Source of the DNA: Gnetum montanum
Lineage: Eukaryota; Streptophyta; Gnetopsida; Gnetales; Gnetaceae
DNA length: 64,000 nt
Direction of reading: 5' to 3'
Assembly (NCBI GenBank): GCA_015680685.1
Contig: MNCI01029550.1
Coordinates: 187,804-251,803 of the forward strand
Shown here piece after piece: positions 56,464 to 64,000 of this stretch (position 1 is its first letter; each line of letters begins with the position of its first letter). The position numbers were made by a program, and so were the translations under genes. Under the pieces are notes generated by a model. That model had not been told where the DNA came from, did not search any database, and saw only the letters and a list, made by a program, of their open reading frames with translations.

Positions 56464-58965
56464 ATTTCTTCTTCTCATAAAAGCACTTCACCACCTAGGG
56501 ATCACACAAGAGACCGTTGGTAGTCTAACACATGTAACCAAGAACCGCCAGTTCCTCAAAAATTTAGTGTGGTATATACTCACCATGATGAGTATATGCC
56601 TGATTTTACCTTTGTCTTCCATCAAGATGAACAACTGCAATGGAGAGACTTAGAGGATAACATAGTGTTGCCTCTAGAAAAAGTCGCTCCCAACATGCTC
56701 CTTCATGCCCTTGCACGAATCAGCATGTCACAATTATACACTGAATATGTTGCATGTGATTACAATGCAAGGGAATACCATCCCACAGAAGCACAACGTC
56801 AATGGGACTCGTGGCAGGATAGTTACCATACATCATTGAAGGGCAAAGGGCCCTTGAACCTATTTTAATAGGTTCTCCACAAAATTATGTTCCTCCTTCT
56901 AACAATGGTGAAGAGGTAGGGTATCAGAACCTACACTCTACGATTCACAACCCTCATTCTGATTCCCATGAACACCAGGTGTTCGATGAGGGAACACAAA
57001 CACACGAAAAAGGTGAGAAATCTGATCGTCATCACGATCGGGGCTATAGCCACCAAAGAGAAGGTAAGAAACATCATCATGGAAATGGTTCCCCTTCATC
57101 AAATCATTCACCCTCTCCTTCCACATCAGGACATAGTCACAAAGAGCACAATCATAAGGATAAGGGTAAGGATAAGTAAAATGAGAACCCTCGATGAGAG
57201 AGTCGAGAGTGAGGAGTCAAGGCATGAAAGAATGGAAAGTAGGGAACCATGTAGGCATCATAGACGTCATGAGAGAGATGATCATGATGAACCCCTACTT
57301 GCCACCTAAAGTATGTTAGATATTACGGAGGCTATTAGAATACCTACAAGGCACCAAAAAGATAGTCAGATCAAGAGACTAAACATGAATAATATCTCAC
57401 GGTTTGAGGGGGGATACAATGCTAATCCACAAAACCACTTACAGGAATTCCACAATGCCTGTGCCTTGTAGAATATTGAAAATGAGTGGTACAAGTTAAA
57501 GTTGTTCCCTAGAACACTCATAAAAGAAGAGGAAAGTTGGTCTCAGTCTTAGGAGCTGGAAACCATTAGGAGGTGGAGTACAATGTTAGAATTTTTTAAC
57601 AATAAATACCAAACGTACTCCAGAGTGTCCAACTTGTGTAAGCAGATCCAAGGATGGAAGCAGGGTACTCATGAACCCTTGGATGCTACCATGGGTTGAT
57701 ATTATGCATTACTACATCATTGTCCGGGCCATGGTTATGCATAGCGAGATCAACTATGCCACCTCATAGATGGGCTAAGACATGAAACCAGGAGAACCCT
57801 TAGGACATATGCCCAAGGGAGATTATCTGAACTTAGGTCCCATGAAGTTCATAGATTTTTGGAGGAAGTAGCTAAGAAAGAAGGGGAGCTATGGAAAAGA
57901 GAAAGTGTGGAAAAGTATAATCATGATCCTTCCCTCCGAAAGAAGGGAGTAAGATTCTATGAGGAAGAGGATGAGTCACCACTTGAAGAGTTGGTGAATA
58001 GAAAAAACTTGTCACTTCAGAAATTAACAATGGAAGTGTCAGCTAAGGTAGATCAAATATGGAGCTCCTTAGATAGTAAAATTGAAACCGTCCTAAAAAT
58101 CATAGAGGAGTCTAAGAAGCAAAGTAGTGACTCGGATAAGAAAAAGAAGAGAGATTCAGACCATGCACGTAGCAAGGGTAAGGTAAAAATGACTATCACC
58201 AATGAGGTTGTGGATTTGGATACAGACAATGATGGTGGATGTGAGATCTACCAATATGACTATCCTAAGGGATGTTGCCCAATAATCTCACATCTACAAG
58301 AGTTTAGGGTGTATGCACTCAACCCAAGGCTTAACAAATGGCAAGCACCCTGAAGGTTACCTTATCCCCAAGGTAACTTGAGGCAGTTCCACCAACCGTA
58401 AACATATTATCCAAGTAGAACTCCACTACAACCTATCAGGCAACACCAGCAGTGGCAACATCCACAATCATGGGGGATGCCACTGCCTAGGCAACAATAC
58501 CCTTACTGGAAACCAAACCTGTATGGCTATTATGTGTAGCAGCTGGTTTTTCCTAGTGACTTTATGGGTCACAGAACCCCACAACATCACTACCAAGTTT
58601 GGGAGTATTTTAGGGCTCCTTCTTCTATAGGAGACACACCACATACATACCATCCTCTGAATCCATCTGCATCTTTTACACCAATAGTTCCACTACCACC
58701 CGCTCCAATGATGCAAGGGGAACTCCCCACTCAATCAAATCAATGTAATGCTACGAGAGCTATAGACCTTCAACCCATTGTTGGTTTTGACAACCGCATG
58801 AAGATAAGACCTTTCTTCAGAGCCAAAAGCCCAAACAAGCTTTCACAACCACAAGATGTTGAGTCTGTACATGCTCCTCCAACAAATAAGGCTTCAAAGC
58901 TCCCTTCAAGCCAACAACAGAGCTCAACACACACAGTCAAGTTAACACATACTATTACTAACTAG
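56464..58965 (+). pseudogene. Element B gag
   Basis: By alignment to A the start codon has become ATT (56464-56466, then SSSHKSTSPPRDH). The N-terminal part (YTHHDEYMPDFTFVFHQDEQ) is open from 56569 to 56868. A His/Ser/Lys linker follows, then the Retrotrans_gag core with several stops (57313-57860: FEGGYNANPQNHLQEF, RRWSTMLEFFNNKYQTYSR). Next is a 164-codon open stretch (57859-58353) with an acidic/lysine-rich linker and a knuckle decayed to CEIYQYDYPKGCC. A Pro/Gln-rich tail (58564-58965, YQVWEYFRAPSSIGDTPHTY) ends it. Confidence 0.85.
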
Positions 58966-59029
58966 ATCAAGGTGGTCCACCTTCTCAAGAAATTCTCTAA
59001 TCTTGGAAGCCCCCTAATTTATCTCCAAG

Positions 59030-59463
59030 TCGTTGGGAATGAACCTCATAAGGCTCTTCTTGACTCAGGTTCTGGAGTCAACTTAATCTCATGAGAAATG
59101 TATAAAACCTGGAACCTACCTCCACTCAAGAAGAGAAATATTCAACTAGAGCTAGCTGACTAGTCCATAACTATTCCCTTGGGATTGGTGGAGGACATCA
59201 TTACCACTATGTATGGTTGGTCATACCCAGCTGATTTCCTAGTGATAGAAGTCAACAGTAACAAAGGGGACTTTCCAATTATAATGGGGAGGGCATGGCT
59301 AAGTACCATAAATGCATTCTTAGGAATCTATGATCTTTCCTTGGAAATATCTAAGGAAAACATTTATGGAAAGATCGATAAGAAGAAAGTTCCATGCATC
59401 ACATATAGTGACTCAGAGGGTGATGACATGGAGGAATGCTCAGCATCTCCTACATGCAACTAG
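59030..59463 (+). pseudogene. Element B retropepsin-like protease
   Basis: The active-site block HKALLDSGSGVNLIS (59049-59088) has an intact DSG. Two stop codons follow, and then a 95-codon open stretch from 59179: GLVEDIITTMYGWSYPADFL, then DFPIIMGRAWLSTINAF. These match the flap and ILGR(P/A)WL blocks. Compared with A, the active site is in frame. It is the last recognisable coding domain of the element; the frame ends at 59463 with no RT behind it. Confidence 0.85.
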
Positions 59464-61697
59464 GGTGCCCAAGAAAATCAGATACAAAGGTGCCTATATG
59501 TAGCAACCACACAATAAGAGAACACCTAGTGCTTGATAGCTAATCAAGAGAGCAGCCCACCAACATGCATGGAACGAACTAGGGAAACAACTTGCACCCA
59601 CAACGAAAGCATAGATACATTGGAGTATGAGTGTCGCCAACTTCCAACCCTTAACCTGAAAACATCAATTGGGAGAAGTTGGACACTTTTAAGAAATTCA
59701 AACAAACACTCATTATTTTGGATCTCTCCCTTTCAATTCAGTCATGGGGGAGATAGCCACATATGTTGATCATTTGGGGCCCTCAGTTTCTTTTAAGTTT
59801 TTTATTTCACACATTTTTGTTTTACACATTTTTGTTTTACACGTTTTTGTTTTTCACATTCTTGTTTTACAAATTTCTTTAACTTTTCTTGTTTTTGTTT
59901 TACAACATCGTTCATACTTTTTCTTTTATTTGTGTGTATGTATGTGTCTTATCCATTTTGTTAAGTTCATCACCCAATAAATACTACTAAATGATGGTAT
60001 GAACTATTTTCTACTAGTTGCTAATGTTTGGCTTTTACCTTTAAGATTATGATGTTGATACTAAGGTATGGTTCTTTTGATATGACAGGGAATGAGTCCA
60101 CTTCATCCATACATCCACAAATTTCTATGGTCTCTCTTGGCTTGGAAATGTATAGTCCCTTTCTCAATAATAAGAACTATAACGAATCGGTAATTGGGCA
60201 TTTCTTAAACTAATGAAGGACTCAAAGATTGAAAAGGGTGTGACTTCAAGGGAACTTGATGCATTTGTGTTGGCAATTCTCTTGGGTGCTTGGATGTTTT
60301 CTTCTTGATTTTTCTTACTATTCCGTTGTTACTCCAATATCTGGAAGCTGAGTAAATAAAAATAGTAAGTCTTTGCATGGTGTGGTTCTCATGCAAAAAA
60401 AAAAAAAACAGTGAGGATTCAAAGCACACCCCTTAGATGAAATAATCATTTGGGCTATAAGCACTAGTTATGGAACTAAAATAAACATGTTCCCTCTAAC
60501 TAAGACCCTTCTCGCTTCCTATTCTCTTCTCCTTTGCTTTGTCGGAATGGTGGTGGCTCTTTGGGGGATGCATTCTTATTACTTCAAGTGGATGGATTGG
60601 CCAAATGCATTGATGTGAAGTCACTGGATGTGGTTTGTTTGAGGCTGGACTTGGAATGGGATCTACTAAGTCACATTAATCATTAAATACACAAGGGGTT
60701 GTACACCACCTTGTCCTTGAGACTCCATTCCATTCTCTTCTTTACATCATTCTTTCTCCATTGTTCACCTCATTGTCGGTTGTATCCTTAGTGTATATTT
60801 TGGTTGATGCATTGTTTTCTTTTTGGTAAATTCTTGTGGTTAAGACTTTAACTCTTGTTCCAAATGACATTCCTAGAGCCTACGGACTCTTTGAATGTGG
60901 GTTTGTCAGGGCATTAAGGGCATGAGCCTGCTTTGGGAAGGACCCACTAGCATTCCTATTTGGTGCACCAGGTAAATTCTTTCCCTTCACATTTTACAAT
61001 CAACTCTATTTTGTTCATTTCCATCTTGATATCGATTTTATCAGTGTTATAGTTGTTTCTTCTTCTTCATCCTTCTTATTCCTTCTCTTTTTTCCATTCT
61101 CTCGCTATCGGAGGTTCACGATTAGTCATTGGGGTCCTGGTCCAATTTTTTCAATTTTTTTGATTTTCTCCTAACCCCTACACCTTGGGTAGTCATTATT
61201 AGTATATCTCCAGAGTCTGCATCAGCCATACCACAACTCAGCCAATGAACCTTTCACCGAAGCAAGGTATCAACTACATTGTGATTCATTTACCCTTGCT
61301 AATATAAGACTATGTTGTGTGTGTATATGGCAATCATACAACAATAGATTGGACCTGGAGGGAACACTTGGAATGGATCAGTGGTAAAGTAGTTATGTAA
61401 GGAATAATATGGATGGCGTGTTTATGGATAAACAACGAAAGGTGCAATCTTGGTGTTGGTAGTAGTAGACTTCTTCTCTCTTCTATCTTCTCTCTCAGCT
61501 GCCAAATAAGGCCTAATGTAAAATGTATAAAGTGTTCACTCTCGTTGTCGTGAACACCATTTTTGTCATGTTCTGTAATGATGATCTGTTCACATGTCGT
61601 CCCATTCACCATTAGTTCCATTCAAGTCAATAATCCCATACCTTCCCAATATTTTGTAAGGAACTTGAGGATGATTTTTTATTCAATCATGGGGGTA
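59464..61697 (+). other. Element B 3' non-coding region and polypurine tract
   Basis: About 2.2 kb. CATGGGGG motifs stand at 59742-59750, 61126-61134 (decayed, CATTGGGG) and 61687-61695, the last being the polypurine tract directly before the 3' LTR. From about 59806 to 59892 there are five or six copies of ACACATTTTTGTTTT. The region aligns in reverse order of coordinate with 23258-25606 of A. Short open frames inside have no similarity to known proteins. Confidence 0.78.
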
Positions 61698-62513
61698 TGA
61701 TGGGACGCGATATCGCATAGGCTACGATATCATGTACATAATGTATCGCGTCTTCTCCTACTATATCGTGTATGCAATATCGCAGCGTGCCTCCAAATCT
61801 ATAAATAAGAGGCAACTCTCCCTTATTTCTCCATCTAGACCTAGACCTTAGCCAAACTCTTGTAGTTTTTCCATTCCAAAGTTAGAGTAATTTCCATGTG
61901 CCCACAGTAGAAGTCCCAAAGTGAACAGATCTTTATTTGAGAAAATATTGTACCTAAGCACAAGTTTGTGTATGGAAATAAAGATGAACTTTCTGGATAA
62001 ACCTTGCAGTGCATGGACTAAGCTAATTAAGACTTTAATTATTGTTAATTATATAAATTTTTTATTAGTTAATTAATCTCTCTCAACCCTTAACACTCCT
62101 AGCTAAGTGCATTCATTACGACTACTTTGAGCACATGCGTTATGCTTGGTAACCCCAGTAACGAATAGCATTTGGTAATCCCAAAAGGTTGCATTGGTTC
62201 AAGGTGTGAATGGCAAGTGGGAACAGATACTGATGCTAGGCATTAGAACTTAGTTAATTAAAGTTAGTTACTTAGTCTCTTCACCCTTTCCCTCATTAGC
62301 ATAGGCAATAAAACATAAAAGATATAAAAATCACATACCTCAGACTTACTTAACCATACAACCATGAAAAATACAAGTCTGGGAAGACAAGAAATGATTA
62401 ACCTTAAGTGTTCCATAAGGTGTGTAGGCACTTAGTCTATGGAGTTTGACCAGATCATGCGTGTAATGCTCGTATTCATATGGTTGAGTGTAGGGGTACC
62501 TCGCCACTCATCA
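61698..62513 (+). repeat. 3' LTR of element B
   Basis: TGATGGG...CTCATCA, partner of 55477-56317. Its U3 has four or five palindromes and an unrelated TCTTCTCCTACTA patch at about 61751-61766. TATA box at 61799-61807. Confidence 0.93.
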
Positions 62514-62518
62514 ACAAT

Positions 62519-62946
62519 GGAGGATATGTCCATGGAAAAATCATAGCACATATAAGATAGTAGCTCAAACATCACATGTTTGCTAGATTCATGGGACAAA
62601 GAGAAGAAATTTTAGTCTTTCCTTTAAGAATGTTGCACATAACTAGAGAAGCATCAAGATAACAATCTAGGTTGGAAGTCTACCACTACTAGTAGTAATA
62701 AGAAGAATTATCTTTATTAGATTCTTAAGGACCTCTATAAATTTTGTAATCTTCAATGTCTATCTAGTCTTTTTCCTAATCTATCATTTTCTATACATCC
62801 ACTAGAATAAAATTTTGTAATGTAGCACTCAGTTTTGTTATGTCTATTTTGTCTTGTTTTGTTATGTCAAAAGCTAGTTAATAATCCCATATCTTCCCAA
62901 TTTTGTAAAGAACTCAAGGATGATTTTTCATTTAGGCATGGGGGTA
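62519..62946 (+). other. Element C 3' non-coding end and polypurine tract
   Basis: Continues element C after B. The last 65 bp (AATAATCCCATATCTTCCCA ... AGGATGATTTTTCATT) match the same place in B (61630-61690), and GCATGGGGGTA (62937-62946) is the polypurine tract directly before the LTR. Confidence 0.78.
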
Positions 62947-63842
62947 TGATGAGATATGGTTTTTTGTATTGACTAGGCCCCATCGACATAGTCTATTACA
63001 TTGATTAGGCCCCATTGACTAGGCCTCATCGACACAGTCTATTGCATTGACTAGGCCCCATCAACGCAATGTTTATTTTTGCCTATAAATACACATGCTC
63101 CCATCATATATTTAAATTATTTGGTTAATAGAGTAGCTTAACTCTTGCAATTTTACTCCATAGTCTTAGAGAATAGTCAGTGAGTGCCTGTAGTGTGGAT
63201 ATGAGCTAGTTGTAAAACATCTTGTTCAAGTAGCAATGTACCTGGACACATTCCGTGAATGGCAATAAGATTGAGATTGATAATTTTTCATTACAACTCT
63301 TTTACCTAGATTAAATTTACTTTTAATGCAAGTTATATTTCATGGACTTAGTTAATATTTACATTTCCATGCATGTTAATGAATTGGTGGAATGAGTGTG
63401 ACCAATTTTAAGCGTAAACACATATTTTCTTAGTAATCTCAGTAGCATTATTGCTTGGTTTTCCTAGTAGCATAATGATTGGTAAACCCCAGTAGTGAAT
63501 ACGTGGGTTCAAGATGTGTATGAAAAGTTCAGAATGGACACTCATTTCCCATAGGCTAGTTTAGAATTTACTTCATGTTGTTAATTAGATTAAGTAATTG
63601 ATTTCTCTATTATCATTAGGAGAAGCATAAGGCCAAAACAACATCAATTATCATATGTCTCAGTCTAGACTAAACCATATGTGACAAAGCTACCACTAGT
63701 CTAAGTGGGAAGATAGCGACCTGTGATCAAGGCATAATAATCTAGATGCCACAACTAGTCCCATCCATGAAATTTAACCAGATCATGTGTGAATGCTTGT
63801 GATTTGTATGGTTGGGCATAGGGGGTACCTTGTCACTCATCA
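62947..63842 (+). repeat. 3' LTR of element C, U3 type 3
   Basis: 896 bp, TGATGAG...CTCATCA. Upstream of the TATA box (CCTATAAATA, 63082-63091) stand about four copies of GACTAGGCCCCATCGACA alternating with TAGTCTATT(A/G)CATTGA (62965-63060), in place of the GCGATATCGC boxes of the A/B type. The R-U5 part matches 42223-43111 and the fragment 50698-50802. Confidence 0.87.
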
Positions 63843-64000
63843 AATTTATTAAAGAAATTGTAGTCATCTCCATTTCAATTGATTATACGATGACTAGTGA
63901 TAAGAAGAGGTCCATCACAATCACCATGAGAAATGTTGAGTACTAAACCAAGAAAAAAAATGAAGATTCAGCTTATCAATTATAATCACTAGAAGTGAAA
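63843..64000. other. Flank of element C, nothing recognised
   Basis: 158 bp of AT-rich sequence, no match to other parts of the window. The first five bases (AATTT) would be the target duplication of C, but its 5' partner is lost. Confidence 0.5.

Larger units (their letters stand above)
55477..62513 (+). mobile_element. Element B: complete non-autonomous gag-protease LTR retrotransposon
   Basis: 7037 bp with LTRs 55477-56317 (841 bp) and 61698-62513 (816 bp), flanked by a perfect 5-bp duplication ACAAT (55472-55476 and 62514-62518). It has a tRNA-Asp-type primer site, gag, protease, about 2.2 kb of non-coding DNA and a polypurine tract. No RT, RNase H or integrase. Below the TATA box the LTRs differ at 15 of ~265 bases by hand (about 6%), mostly transitions, so B is younger than A. 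Confidence 0.95.
50698..63842 (+). mobile_element. Element C: gag-type LTR retrotransposon, interrupted by element B
   Basis: Starts with the last ~105 bp of its 5' LTR, then primer site, gag, a coiled-coil-like segment and a long non-coding region. Element B lies at 55477-62513, and beyond it the 3' non-coding end, polypurine tract and 3' LTR (62947-63842). The LTR pieces on the two ends match (TCTAGATGCCACAACTAGTC in both). It has no RT or integrase and, unlike B, no recognisable protease. Confidence 0.82.

Noticed and set aside
1-64000. Host genes, tRNA or rRNA genes
   Set aside because: No frame with host-protein resemblance, no exon-like structure and no tRNA cloverleaf seen on either strand; all legible coding is retrotransposon.

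Overview
This 64-kb window looks like intergenic DNA from a plant with a large, retrotransposon-rich genome. It is AT-rich. The only coding similarity I can recognise is to plant Ty1/copia and Ty3/gypsy LTR retrotransposons (Copia, Tat/Ogre, chromovirus-like and Athila-like pol types, with plant-type primer sites for tRNA-Asp and tRNA-iMet). I see no host gene, no tRNA or rRNA gene and no CRISPR. Every reading frame is interrupted by stops and frameshifts, so coding entries are given as pseudogenes. The species cannot be named from the sequence.

Layout. 1-2432: minus-strand Copia remnant (Copia-1), cut by the window edge inside the RT catalytic motif. 3861-6732: decayed plus-strand Copia (Copia-2) with a solo LTR (4443-5374, TSD AGATC) inside it and a 489-bp tandem duplication. 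6741-11741: element E (plus; LTR, gag, protease) with a solo LTR (9682-10508) inside it. E is interrupted by a 24.4-kb Tat/Ogre-like element on the minus strand (11742-36166, LTRs of about 1.6 kb, TSD CCATA/CCATG). That element contains a 3.5-kb array of ~185-bp repeats and is itself interrupted by element A (22229-29284, minus, two 1017-bp LTRs, TSD GTTTT/GTTTC). 36.2-39.4 kb: LTR fragments and an RT scrap. 39881-48312: chromovirus-like gypsy element F (minus), which has lost its RT; two LTRs of another family sit in the gap. 48366-49560: Athila-like RNase H and integrase remnant (D). 49620-50697: Copia-type LTR. 50698-63842: element C (plus), 5'-truncated, with element B (55477-62513, TSD ACAAT on both sides) inserted in its 3' region.

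Elements A, B, C, E and the solo LTRs belong to one superfamily. They share LTR ends TGATGAG...CTCATCA, a tRNA-Asp-type primer-binding site, gag with an unusual zinc knuckle, usually an aspartic protease, then about 2 kb of non-coding DNA and a CATGGGGG polypurine tract. Neither A nor B, both bounded by two LTRs and a target-site duplication, has RT, RNase H or integrase, so this looks like a non-autonomous gag-protease family that needs a helper. Its most striking features are a GCGATATCGC palindrome array upstream of the TATA box and a CATGGGGG motif repeated at four corresponding places in each of A, B and C.

Relative ages from nesting and hand-compared LTR pairs agree: E predates the Tat/Ogre element (LTRs about 20% different over a short stretch), which predates A (about 11%); C predates B (about 6%). 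Differences are mostly transitions, as expected for methylated, silenced plant transposons.
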